Below, piece by piece: positions 1 through 11,779 of a stretch of DNA of 64,000 nt. The position numbers and the translations under genes are program-made. Where the stretch lies: the NCBI GenBank assembly GCA_029747015.1, contig JAKOGI010001565.1, forward strand, positions 1 to 64,000, in the 5' to 3' direction. The notes under the pieces were generated by a model. It was not told where the DNA came from. It was given only the letters and a program-made list of their open reading frames with translations, and did not search any database. Numbering within the stretch: position 1 is the stretch's first letter; every line of letters starts with the position of its first letter. The stretch comes from Carnegiea gigantea. Lineage: Eukaryota > Streptophyta > Magnoliopsida > Caryophyllales > Cactaceae.

Positions 1-16
1 TATATATATATATATA
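1..16. repeat. (TA)n microsatellite
   Basis: The window opens with a pure TA dinucleotide run that probably continues to the left of the window edge. Confidence 0.8.
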
Positions 17-3000
17 CATGTGTGTATATCATAACTAAAATCATTCATGAAACTTAGCATTTAAAAGCATGTGGTGTGAAGAGCTCATTTCCTCCAAAAT
101 TATAGGGGGACATTCATCTTTGGGAGAAACTTGGTAAACATGATGCCTTATCTAAGCATTACTTACAAACTCAGGTTTTGTTATATAATTAAGAACGATA
201 TTTATTTAAGAGATCATCACTTGCTTGGTATCAACCTTGATAGTAATATCCTAAGGTTTACTTGAGTGCGTTGTGCGCAGTTGAGAGTCAACTAGATTAA
301 ATACGTAACAACTTGTTTGTCAGCCATGAATTACAATCTAGGTGCTAGCGCTGGTCTTAACTCTTTTTTCCTTTTTAATATCGCCTATTAAGGCTTATTT
401 ACCTAAAATCGAAAACCTAAAATATGTTTGAAGAGTGAACTGAAGCTTAGTGTATCTATCTCTATACTGTAAAAACATAACTTTAAGATAAGTGAGTTGC
501 ATAAATATTTTAAATTTATTTTCTTTCAAATTAAGGGTATAAAAACGTTCTTGTACTCCCTTGATCATCCTTTCTCAAACATGCATAAAATCACTTTGAT
601 GGGATTCTATTTATCCATGAGCTCATCTTTATTCTTATACATGTTGGGTACAAGAGAGGTACACATTCTCAGACTTATTAATTTTTTCTCAGTTAGGGAT
701 GTATCCCTCTTATGACATAGTGTTTTGTTTGACTTCAATTAGGAACGTATCCCTTTTACGACTCATTTCTGTTTATTAATTTACTCTCTATTAGATCCCT
801 CATAAAATATTTATAAGACATATTTGTATAATCATTCATAAAAAATTCACTTGCGTCATAAACATGAACATCATTTTTTAAAGTGTAGACAATAGACATA
901 CCACGTTTGCCTTTGAAAGCTTGTTCATTACTTATTCTCTTGACGTCTTTGATCTTTTTTTCCTCATTAAGTGTTATTCTTGTTTGAATGCCGTTGTACA
1001 TTTCTATGAATCACTCATGAAAGATTTCCTTTGTATCACTGGAAATTCCTTTCCATTTTCCTCTTTAATTCATTTAGAGATTCTCTTGATCAATTGATTT
1101 TGCTACTTTTCCTTTGATTTTCTACCATGCCTTTTATTTGGGTGTTTGTTATCTAAGAACCTAAACCTCTGGTCATGGGTTCTCATTTCAAATAACTATC
1201 TTATTCTTCATATTTTCCTTTAGCTCTTTCCTCATTGCATATGTGGTTCCCTAGTGAGGGATGTAATTGTAGATAATGACTCTTTTACTCATATTCGCAT
1301 TCCCTAAGCTTGAATATTAGAGATTTCATTTATCGTCTAACTTAGACATTCGTGAAGTTGTTCAAATTATTCTTCTTTTAGTTCCCTTAGCCATGCTAGT
1401 ACATTAAATTTTAATAATGGCTCTTTACTTATGGAGGTCCTCTCTAATCTCTCTTTTCCTTTCCTTTTTTTTTTTTGGTTCAAATATCAAAAACTTCCTT
1501 CGTATAAACTCTTCACCTAAGTTTGCACACAAAAAATATTTTATTTCTTTGAGCCACACTTTCCCTTTAATGTCTTAGCACTTCATGGAACTTCACTTAT
1601 AAGCGCGTACAAAAGCTTCTCATTTAGAATATTTATGTACCTATAGCTCTTAGGATCTCCAAAATTTATTGTCAAGTGACTCAATTGGACTCACATTGTC
1701 TTATCACCATTTCCCTCATAATTGAGCTTCCTTTTTCTATTTCTCATTTTGCTAGAGTTTGTTTTTGAGACCCTCTAATTGATTTATGCTCTAATGAGGT
1801 TGACTTTCCCAATGACCAAGCCTTGGACATGTAAGCACATATCCGAATTTGGCTTTACAAAATATCAACAAAATTTTTCATCAATTCTCTTAAAAACCAA
1901 GCAGGGTAGATATTTCATAACTATGAGCACACATATGACTCATGTTTACTATAGTTTTCTCTCAAGTACAATAATTCTTTGGATGTCATCAAAATGCATT
2001 CTTCACTTGTTTTCATCATAAATTCTTACATAGTTTTTCATTAGGACGTAGAACCTAACACGGATACAACGTAGGCTTAAGTCAATGTAATAATATACTT
2101 TCACTCTTGCCATCATGATGATTGCTAATAAATCGTTCTAGCCCTCATTTCTTGAATTGTTCTTTGAAATTCTTAATGAAATATACTGCCATTACCAATA
2201 GGTTGTAATTACTTAAGCTTCAAAGTTATAACATCTATGCTAATAAGTTTTCATAAGAATTATAATCAAATAGGCTAGATGTTTAGGGTCAACTTAGACA
2301 CCTCATATCTTTCACTTCTACCTCAAAATATCTCATATGAACCCATTATAAAAAGCGCAGGAAGAATCATATATCTATCATTTAGACATCAAAATGCAAA
2401 CGTCACAATGTGACTGTCAAATTCTAACCTGAATAGAGCCATGCACAATTCATATGCAAATTGCATAGTTTCGATGAAATGATTATATCTCCACCTATGC
2501 TATAGAGTTGTTTCCAAAGGCTATTGAAAGGCAATTTGATAAGGTAGCATACCATATAAAATTATCAATTTTGGATATATGGATTTAAATCACTGGAATT
2601 CAACCATATTTCCAACTTGTTTTGGCTATGTTTTCCCATACTTATTCCAACTTTCCAACCTTTCATATGATTAAGCTAACAAATTATCACATGCATAACT
2701 GTAACTTCATAATTTTCAAGCATGTTTAATTAACCTTTGTAAATTGAGCTAATGCATACAAAAGATCAATGAGCTGTGCTAATGTCCCTTTCAAAGAAAT
2801 ACCTTTATTTATTTTGAAATGAGGAAGAGTTAAGAAACTTGATTTGTTATTTTGAAGGCATTTATTAAACTGATAAAAGGAACATTATAAAGACATTTTA
2901 ATTGTTTTCCAAGATTATTATCAATATTTTTGCAAGGCTAGGAGCACCCCTAAGCGACTTGGCAATGAGTAAGGAAAAGAAAAGAATTATAAATTGTGAA

Positions 3001-4670
3001 AAGCTTATTTTCTATTTAATTTATTAGTAAGAGTTAAAGTCAAATTATCTGATACAAAGTAAGGATGTTTTGAGCCAAGTGAAACCTCAAAATGGGTTAC
3101 TAAGACGTCACACAAGAGCTAAGAGAAAGAAGGAATTGAAGAAGATTATTCTCTAGAAAAGTTTATCTCTAACTGCAGAGAAAATTGAAAATGTAAACAA
3201 GCGGAAGAATTTTAGGGAAAATGAAAAGTTTATGTGAATTATTAGGAATTTATGAATTAGTAAGGACAAATTATAGAAATGAGGATCTGATGAAAAATTG
3301 AGATTTGTGCAAGGGAGTGGACCTTTTCCCCAAGTAACTCCAATGAAAAAAAAAAAAAAAATGTAACATCTTTTTCACCCCTTTTTCTCATCCTACCTTC
3401 TTCTTCCTTCCCTAGCTTCTCCTTGTTATGACCGCGATGACAACAACCTCTTTTCCTCTCTCACTTTTTGTTTTAGGAATTTTAGCATTTGGATATAGTT
3501 TTAAACCTTTTTGGATCCCTCTTAGATTCAATCCACTCTCTCACTAATTGAATCTTTATATGCAATTGTGAAATCCATTTAATTTGAACCATATTTAAAG
3601 TATGAAAATGGGGGTTGATCATGTCAAAAGTTTGATTTAGGGTTTTAATGGATTATGTGGATTTACATATTAAAATGGGTATTGTGAAATTTTGAAAGTT
3701 TGGATGATCAAAAAGCATGCTTGTTCTTATCTCAAATTGATTATGATGATTTTATGATTTAAAAGTTCAAAAGTTATCTTTTGAAGTTTAATCATGAAAA
3801 CCATAAAAAGGAAAAGGGAGATGAAGGTGATTTTAAACTTTTGATTTCATGATTTCCCTTGGTTATGACCCAAGTTAGAATCTAATGGTGTGATTCAAAT
3901 TTTAAATTGAGAATAAAGTTGTATACATGATAAAAAGTTTAATGTGCATATTTTAAGAATTTGCATGTCAAGATGAGAGCTTTAATTTAAGAAGAATAAA
4001 CTTAGAAAATTAGGTGAAAGATGAGCTTGAATGGGATTATGGGAAATTAGCTAAGTGCATTAGTTGGTGAAGTCAAATAAGAATTAGGCTCATTTTAGTT
4101 AAGTGATTATGAAAAGTTAAAGTTTAGAATTATAAAGTCATCTGATGAAGACATTGTTGGGGCTCTTGAACAAAGTCAATTATATGAAACTCTATGTGAT
4201 AGTTGCTATTGTATTTTGTGCCTAGATTATCAGGAGTAAGGAAACAATGTGAGGATTAAAATGCAAAGATAAGCAAAGGAAATTTATGTTTAAAAGGCTT
4301 CCCTCTTCTTACTATTTTCATTAAAAACCTCTTTTTGAAGAAACTTTGAATATTAAAGAATAAATCATTTAAAATGAATTTTTATTCAAAAGGGGTTTAA
4401 GAAGAACATTCTTTTAGATAAAAAGAAAAATGGTCTAATCAGAGTTTTCTGAAAAAGGCAAAAGTTGTCATAATAAAGAAAGTCCTAAAAGAAGCAAAGT
4501 ATTACGTTAGTCACTATGGAAAGATGATTTTTTTTTTTTTTAACAAGGATTTTATTTCAAGTCAAAAGAAGCCTTCTCAGACTTGAAAACTAAAGTTTCT
4601 ATTAATGAAGAAAGTTGAAGTTTAAAAAAGAAGTCTTAAGTTGAATTAGTTACAGGAAAGATAGTAATGT
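17..4670. other. AT-rich intergenic DNA without a recognisable gene
   Basis: All six frames are broken by frequent stops, and the longest open stretches are about 80 codons with no recognisable domain. The first 2.8 kb is T-rich and the following 1.9 kb A/G-rich on the plus strand. That is compatible with old retrotransposon sequence, but I found no coding motif or LTR end I can defend. Confidence 0.5.
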
Positions 4671-6233
4671 TGTAACACTCATAATGATCAATTTTGTGAA
4701 GATCCTAAATCTTCCTCAAAAGGGAGCCAAAAAGCACGAAACTCACAAATATTTAAATGAATACAAAGTTATTTCTTGAGCGTAAGTATTCTAACGGGGG
4801 AAGCTCTTTGAATTCTAAAAAGCAACGGTTCAATTAAAAAGGAATTTTTAGAAAAATGAGCAAAGCTGCGTCTATTGACCATACCCCTTTTTATTGAATG
4901 TTTAAGTTAAAGGAAGGAAGTTATTATTTAAGAAAAGAATAATGAAAGTTATTGTTTAAGAAAAAAGAATGATGAATATTTTAGGCATGCTTTATGAATG
5001 TTTTCACTATTTATTTAGTGCGCTCACTTGTATCAAGAGGAAAATGATGCATATGAATTATGGACCCAAGAGTACACTTCTCAAATTTCGGTAAGATGTA
5101 TGAGCATCGAAAAGGAAATTATATCATGGGGATCCACTTGTGTTTTTAAGAAAAAGAAATAACAAGAATCTCTCGCCTATTTTGACATAAAATGAATTTA
5201 ACAATACGCACTCACTGATCTTACAAAAATATAAATTGCTGTACGGGGTAGACATATTAAGCCCTCAGCTCATGCTGCCTAGTTGCTTTGCGTTTTTTGT
5301 TTTAGGTGAAAAAGCTAAAGAGCCATGTAGTAAGAGGAATGAGACACGGATACCGACCCAAAGATGAGATGCATTTGGATGTCTATAATGTTCTTTTATG
5401 TTTCTATGTATATGTGCATGTCTAGTACGACTCTCAGATACTTCTAAGTAGAACTAAGGGACCAAGTTCATGTTATGCTTTCATACTTCGAAAGGCTATG
5501 TTTGAGCTGGTATGTTTAAAGACTCTGTTTCTTTAAGTTGTAATGTTTTAGGAATAAGGGCTTGTTCGTTTTAGCGGCTGCAAGGAATCATTAGCCATCA
5601 GAAGGGGCTATGAGAGGTTGTGATTAGTAGTTGTAAGCAGGTGGAAGCAGTTATGAGTAGTTGTAAGCAGCTCTAAGGCAGTTGGATTAGCATTTGTAAA
5701 ATAATTTGAGCAGTTGTGAGCAGTTGTAAGCGGTTGGGAGCAAGTGAGAGCGGTCAGGAGCAGTTAGGAGTGGTTAGGATTAGCGGTTAGCGATTGGGAG
5801 CAGTTGAAAGCAGCTATGGTTGAATACCAAAATGAACAAGTGCTTAGTGTTATTAAAAATGTTTTTCAATAAGCATAGAAAAAAAGTGAGAGATTTTACC
5901 TTCCAAGTTCGAATTAGGTTCATGAAAATGACGTTTGAAATTAAGATTTCTTTCTAAGACTTTATCCAAATTTGCTATGCCTTTCTAAAATCAATGCAAT
6001 AAGAATTTAAGTGTTTCAATTATGTTCATGAATACTCTTAACTTCACATTTGCCTTAAAAAACATGTTATAAATTATATAACTAATTGTTTAATTAGGAA
6101 GTTTATGCAAATTCTTTTCTAACTTTATTCCTCTTGAGGAATGGAGATAATGTCATACGAAAGATTTTTTTCACTGCCAATTTTTATTTTAAAGAAATAA
6201 TTAATCAAGGATTTAACAAGTTGGGACATTACA
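4671..6233 (+). mobile_element. Probable LTR (3' end clear) of a Ty3/gypsy chromovirus-like element
   Basis: The right end is clear. The sequence terminates in ...GGGACATTACA, and four bases later comes a match to a Met-type primer-binding site, the usual order LTR, short gap, PBS. The left end is a guess placed at a TGTAACACTC at 4671, because chromovirus LTRs of the Tekay/Del type commonly start TGTAACA. A T-rich U5-like stretch near 5290 and the leader that follows the PBS fit this reading. A MITE lies inside it at 5556-5845. No second LTR or coding region of the same element is seen, so it is a relic. Confidence 0.35.
5556..5845. mobile_element. MITE with AAGGGCTTGTTC-type TIRs and internal GCAGTTGTAAGC repeats
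   Basis: The left end AAGGGCTTGTTCGTTTT pairs with the right end, whose reverse complement reads AAGCACTTGTTCATTTT, giving imperfect terminal inverted repeats of about 17 bp. The interior is built from a reiterated word close to GCAGTTGTAAGCAG, with variants GCGGTTGGGAGC and GCAGTTAGGAGT. No coding capacity is present. I could not find a convincing target-site duplication, so the superfamily is unassigned. A short element with related ends lies in the last intron of the G6PDH gene. Confidence 0.55.
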
Positions 6234-6237
6234 AAAG

Positions 6238-6250
6238 TGGTATTAGAGTA
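6238..6250 (+). promoter_or_regulatory. Primer-binding site, initiator-Met tRNA type, decayed
   Basis: TGGTATTAGAGTA matches the canonical plant retrotransposon primer site TGGTATCAGAGCC except for three bases; two of these are C-to-T changes of the kind left by methylated-cytosine decay. It sits four bases after an LTR-like end ...ACATTACA. Confidence 0.55.
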
Positions 6251-6375
6251 AAGGTTTGGTCCTATACAAGAGTCATAGGATAAATGTGTCCAAATTATGC
6301 ATAAAAACATGAAAGTATGATGTTTATTATGATGTGGTGCTATATGGAAGTTATATGCCAATGTGTTAAACATAG

Positions 6376-7100
6376 ATATGTGAATTTGAAGTATAAGCAT
6401 GTGTAGTGTGAATAGAGTTTAACATAAAATCATGTTATTGTTCTAGCCATTCCAAATGGCTAGGAATGAGCCCAAATGTTCTTAGCACATCGATATGCTA
6501 AAGGGAGGTAATGTGCTTTATGTATTACATGTTAGCTTTTACTAAGGAACTCAGCACCATGTTTTTCCATTTTATGATGATGATGATGATACTCAGGGTT
6601 ATCGCCTCTTGGTGACCTTGCCTGATGTCGCACCTTGCACTAAGTTTAATGAATACTATTATAGCTATATTGAGATGGGTGTGGCTATAGAGCATAATCC
6701 TTACTTTGCACTCTCTAATAGACCATGGCATTGCTTGGTCCATAGGCTTACTGCCTATAAAGAAGTTAGAAGCTTGACAACTTTACACCTCCCTTGCTAC
6801 CACCCAATGATGAGACCGTCTTTTTTACTAGCTTATCCACCATCTCCACCCCTAGCACCTGTTACTTTACCTCTCCTAGGTTATAATGTTCATAGTGCGA
6901 AGGTTGTTTTAGACACTCATAAGATCATTATGCTAAGGTCAAATAAGAAAAGAGCGTCAGTGAGACTGACTGAACTTCCTACCCTGACTTTGATCCCACT
7001 CAAGGGGATTAAAGTCATATCCCTTCGATTTGCATACTTTGGTGCACAACCGGATGGTTACAGTTGTGCCATGTTTTACATAGTAGCTTGATTTCTAGAT
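6376..7100 (+). repeat. Leader-region repeat, copy 1 of a diverged tandem duplication
   Basis: This 725-bp segment is repeated at 7287-8012, about 911 bp downstream, with clear colinear similarity from ATATGTGAATTTGAAG to CTTGATTTCTAG and many substitutions and small gaps. It follows the primer-binding site, where gypsy elements keep a long untranslated leader. Copy 1 holds an open frame of 160 codons (6609-7091) with no recognised domain. The same frame is broken in copy 2, so I do not treat it as a gene. Confidence 0.65.
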
Positions 7101-7286
7101 TGTGGCATGATATGCTAAGCTATGCTGAAGCGAAATGATTTGCTATGATACCAAATGAAGCGAAATGACTTGATATGATACCAAATGATCTATGACAGAA
7201 TACCTTAGCTAAATAAAGGTACAAGATCTTGATGAAAATTCAAAATGAATGAGCAACAACAATAATCCGCCAAAAGTAGCACTTGA

Positions 7287-8012
7287 ATGTGTGACTTTGA
7301 AGTATATGCATACATAGTGTGAATAGCATTTAACATAAAAACATGTTATTGTTATGGCCACTCTAGATGCCTGGGAATGACCCAAATGCTCTTACCAGAT
7401 CCATATACTAGAGAAAGGTAATGTGCTTGATCACAAGGAGGCATTACTTGCTAGCTTTTACTACTTCAGTTAGCACCCACCTATTTTTCTATTCTATGAT
7501 GATGATGATACTCGGGATTATTGTCTCTTGGTGAGCTTTCCTGATGCTTACACATTCGAGTAAGTTCAAGGAACACTATTGTAGCTACATTTAGATGGGT
7601 TTGTGTATGAAGCATGACCCTTACTTTGCACTCTTTGAAAGACCATGGCATTGCTTCGTCCGTTGGCTTACTATTCATAAAGTAGTTGGGGCTTTACACC
7701 TTTGTAACTCCTTTGCTACTACCCAATGATGAGGCCACCTTCTCTACTAGCTTATCCACCATCTCTACCCCTAGCACTTCCTACTCTACCTCTCCCAGAC
7801 GATAATGTTCATAGCGCAGAGGTCGTTTCAAACACTCATAAGATCATTGTGCTAAGCTCAAATAATGAAGGGAGCGAGAGCAGCACTAATTGAACTTCCT
7901 ACCCTAACTTGGATTCCGCTTAAGGGGTCTCCCTTTGATTTGTATTACTTTTGGTGCATAACTAGATGGTTGTAGTTATGCTATATTTTACATAGTGGGT
8001 TGATTTCTAGAT
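7287..8012 (+). repeat. Leader-region repeat, copy 2 of a diverged tandem duplication
   Basis: Second copy of the segment at 6376-7100, separated from it by about 186 bp. Shared landmarks include the ATGATGATGAT run, the word GACCATGGCATTGCTT and the end TTGATTTCTAGAT. Substitutions and indels are spread throughout, so the duplication is old. Confidence 0.65.
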
Positions 8013-8359
8013 ATCTTCAAGCGTATGGCTGTTATCGTAGCACTGAAGGGTCCGCCCATGGGGATGAGATTGAAATGAGGCAACTGGCTAAGTAGTAAGC
8101 AAACATGGGTTAAGCAAAAAGAAGGGGGAAAAAAAAAATTCACCACATAACAAAAATGTACTTGTATCTAGTTAACTACAACTAATAAGCAAATGACCAT
8201 AATAAATGAACATAAACATGACTATAGTTTAGAGCACTACCCATTGATCCACTAATATAAAATTTAGTAGCGGATACAAGTTAACTAGAATTTTATAACA
8301 ATGACCCTGCTAAGGAATAAACTAGTTAGAAAGATGACAATGTCCTGTAAATTAAATGA
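8013..8359. other. Unassigned non-coding stretch
   Basis: Stop-rich in all frames. It includes a short G-rich/A-rich run near 8123. I see nothing assignable here; it probably continues the retrotransposon leader on its left. Confidence 0.4.
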
Positions 8360-10900
8360 AAAATGCTAAAACCCATTCTTACCCCGTCACAGCCTGAATA
8401 GATGAATGAAGACAGCCCAAGACAACAAAACAAACGTAGCTGAGTCAAAATCACTGCTAGACTTCATAATGGTGAAATATTAAACAGCTATAATACTCAA
8501 AATCTAAATCTGGAGTTGAGCCAACGCAAGCAAGGCAAAAGCAGAATAGGGAAGGAGACCAGAACAACTGAACAAAGCATAGTGCAAGGTAAATTTGAAC
8601 CAAAACACTTGGAAAATCTAATATAATTAAAATAAGACCCACTCAAGTTCAAAACAACCAAACTAGTTACATGATTTTGAGGATCTAAATTACTAAATTT
8701 GAAGGTAGAAAAAAAATGAAAATGAAGGAAAAGAAGTAAAACTAAATAACTACTCCTTACTTGCTACCATCCAATTGATGTTGAAGTTCCTAATTATAGC
8801 CAAATCTAAACTCTTCATTGCTTCAATTAATTCTCGAAATGAAGCCTGGAAATAGCCAAGAAATGAAACACCCAATTGGTTAGAGAGAGATGATGATGAT
8901 AGAGATGAAGGGAACCATAGTTGATTAATCAAAGTAATTATGGTGAAGAAAAAGGAAGGAAGTAGATAAAGAGGGGAAAGGGGTCATGCTTTTATTTGGA
9001 AGAAGGGAGAAGATGAAAGGGCCAGGGGTATCATGGATTAGCAGTGAAGGCAAGAAGAGAGAGAGGAGGATTACTCATCACGTGACCCGTACGCATGAGG
9101 GGGAACACTAGGTTAAGGGAGGGAAAGCTGGGCAAGGCATTGGGTCTAGAAGCGATTAGATTGCAGGAAAGAAATAAAGAAATAGGCCCATGTTCCACTA
9201 GGAGGGGGAAAGACATTGGTCACGTGCATCACATGTCGAGGGTAGGAAGAACATATTGGCTTGGGTTGTGGGTGTGTGGGTGGCTTGGACTCTTTTGTTT
9301 TTTTCCCCCCTGTTCGCTTCTCCTTGATCCAACACCTTTTTGGTTCATTTTTATTCTAAAAAAATGATTCATCCTCTCAAATTTCATAAATTCCTACAAA
9401 GTAAAGAACAAATTAAAATTCTAATTTAATTATTTATTTTGAGCAAATAGTACACAATAAAAGGGTATAAAATGTGTCACTTTTGCTTGAACAAATATCA
9501 TCACACTTAAATTTTGCATGTCCTTTTAATAAAATAAAACTAAAAATCCTTAAAAAAGAAAAAAAAAAAATACTAACACACTTTTGTAGGAATCACATCT
9601 TAACTCAGCATGTGCAACAAGCCCTTTAAACCCCTGTGTTATGCTTGGTAGACGAGCAATGTCTTGAGAGAGGTTGTAGAAGATATACCCATAAAATCTA
9701 AGTTATGAAAAGAAAATAGAAAACAAAAAATCTTTGGATTTTTCAAAGAACTCATATATACAGCCCAGGGAAAAAAAAATGTATATATTCCAATCAACCA
9801 CCTTACTCAAGTAACGTAAGTATTAGGTCACATATAAACATAACGTACACATTAAGAAATTCTTACTCCCCACCAATGACATCTATGCACAATCTTTCGC
9901 CTTGCATAAGAAATATGTACAAGCCCGACTGGTGGAATCTTACTTGAGGGATCATGTGCAATACTCTTGCTTTTATGTCTAAGATATGACAAGGTTCACT
10001 TAATCCATCTTTCAATCATACAAACTACTATTAGCTTGCTAGGATTCTCAATTCTCTATCACTCAAATGCAAAATGCTAACAATAATCAAGAGGACTTAA
10101 AAAGGGTTATAATGGGGCTAAAGGTTAAAAGGGTTAGGAGAGGGAAAACTAATTTAGGAAATGAGGAGCTAAAAGCTAAATGACAAATGAGCAACCAACA
10201 CGTACACCAACACCATACCATATGCGCTCTTCCAACTTCTTATGAAAAATAAAGGACAACTTGTGGGAAGAATCACTAGAAATGGGTTAAAATAATTAAA
10301 ACTAAGTACATACAACCATGCTAAACACTTGTATTCAAAAAACTTTCTTTTCTCTTTTTTTTCTTTTGAGATTTTTCAACTTTTTTTAATTTTTTTCATT
10401 TGGAACTTTTTCCATATTTTTTTAGTAGTTTTTTTTTTTTGGCCTTTTTTTTCCATCAAAAGAACAATGAATGAATGACATATAAGAAAATACTACAACT
10501 CAATTTTCAAATGATCACAACAATGCACCCCCCACCACGCCAAAAGATCCAACATTAACCACCAAGTAAATCTTCACCAAAAAGTTACATATCAAATATT
10601 AAAGTATTACTCGATTAGACTCGACTTAGATAATAGATATATGTTTTAGCCAAAAGCTAAAATAAAGGGATTCATATCAAATGAAGGTGTTCAAGGCTCA
10701 AAGGACTAGCAATTAGTAAACCACGCAAACCAGGGTGGCAATTTGGCTTCTATAGCTCACAAAACAAATGAATATTCTAATCATATTACATAATGCATAT
10801 GCTAAACATGATTTTGAAGAGAATAATGCCCATACTCCAAGTAGAAAGGCATGAGCGACGAGCAGCAGTTGAGGCTTAATGCCTATGCGGTTACCGATTG
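8360..10900 (-). mobile_element. Old Athila/Tat-like LTR retrotransposon relic
   Basis: At about 9497-9523 the word CACACTTAAATTTTGCATGTCC closely resembles the sequence next to the 3' LTR of the clearer Athila-like element at 55390 (CACACTTAGACTTTGGACGTCC). On the minus strand this would be a purine tract leading into an LTR on the left, roughly 8360-9496, which also contains a GATGATGATGAT run like those LTRs. A second C-rich word, GCACCCCCCACCACG near 10525, parallels the second C-tract of that element. Coding capacity is gone. The limits are approximate and the assignment rests on short motifs. Confidence 0.35.
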
Positions 10901-11595
10901 CTAAACTTGATGAGCGTTGACTGAGTGCTGGTCAATGAAGGACGAGTGTAGTGTCCTAACAAGTATGCCCCGAGTGGTTTAATATGAGCCGCTTTAAAGC
11001 ACCCTCGAAGGAAATACTTTTTTCTTTTTTATAATTTCCTAAAGTTCCAAGGTTCCTCTTCTAACAACGAAATAGAAAATGAAAACATCCCTTTCCATTT
11101 TCATGTGCCTTGATGATGGGTCGAATCCTTCTTGCCAATTACCATCCATACTAAACTTATTTATTAGTTAAATTTCTATAATTTTCCCTATGATTTTTCT
11201 ACTAGTTATTCTATAAAGCCTTTAAATGTACACTTTATGCTATGTAATTGTTGTGTAGTCATGACTCCCTTTAATTAGATTTGACTAATATTATATTACA
11301 TCTCTATCATTTTTGGCAAGATGCTATATCTATCTTACATGACAATTTATGTATCACTTATATATTACTTCTACAAGACTTTTAACATTAAATAACTATA
11401 TGATTATATAATAGATGTAATATCTAGATTATATAATAAATGTAATATGTAAGAGGCGAAGTTGTATAATGCTAGGTACTCATCAACGTATCTCAGATAT
11501 GTCAGAGGGCACATCACCTGAACCTCTGATGCATAAAAGTGCATACACGACATCCAATCTTATGTTAAAAATTTTAGGAAGGCTACGCAAGCTAA
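10901..11595. other. Unassigned intergenic DNA
   Basis: No open frame of note and no repeat structure that I recognise. The left edge is moderately GC-rich, the rest AT-rich. Confidence 0.4.
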
Positions 11596-11760
11596 CGCCC
11601 TGTTCTTTTCGTGGGTAAATCAACTCATCCCATTCCTTCCTACCTCTTTCTACTCCTTCCCACTCCTTTTCACTCATTTCCACTTCTTCCCACTCCTATC
11701 CTCTTCTTCCAACTCCTTAAAATAAATACCACTCTTTCACATTTCCACCGACTTCTGCTA
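11596..11760 (+). mobile_element. Left end of a Tourist/PIF-like element, right end not found
   Basis: CGCCCTGTTCTTTTC following TAA resembles the left end of the complete element at 20232 (GGCCCTATTCTTTTC following TAA). The subterminal DNA shares runs of the word CCCACTCC and an AAATACCACTCTTT word. No matching right end occurs before the AT tract, so this copy is truncated or its right part has been replaced by the simple-sequence tract. Confidence 0.45.
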
Positions 11761-11779
11761 TTGTTATCATGATTTTTAC

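Noticed and set aside
756..1001. 81-codon minus-strand frame, Lys/Asn-rich
   Set aside because: Chance-length in AT-rich DNA, no domain, no promoter or splice context.
6609..7091. 160-codon plus-strand frame
   Set aside because: It lies in one copy of a duplicated retroelement leader, is broken in the other copy and shows no recognised domain.
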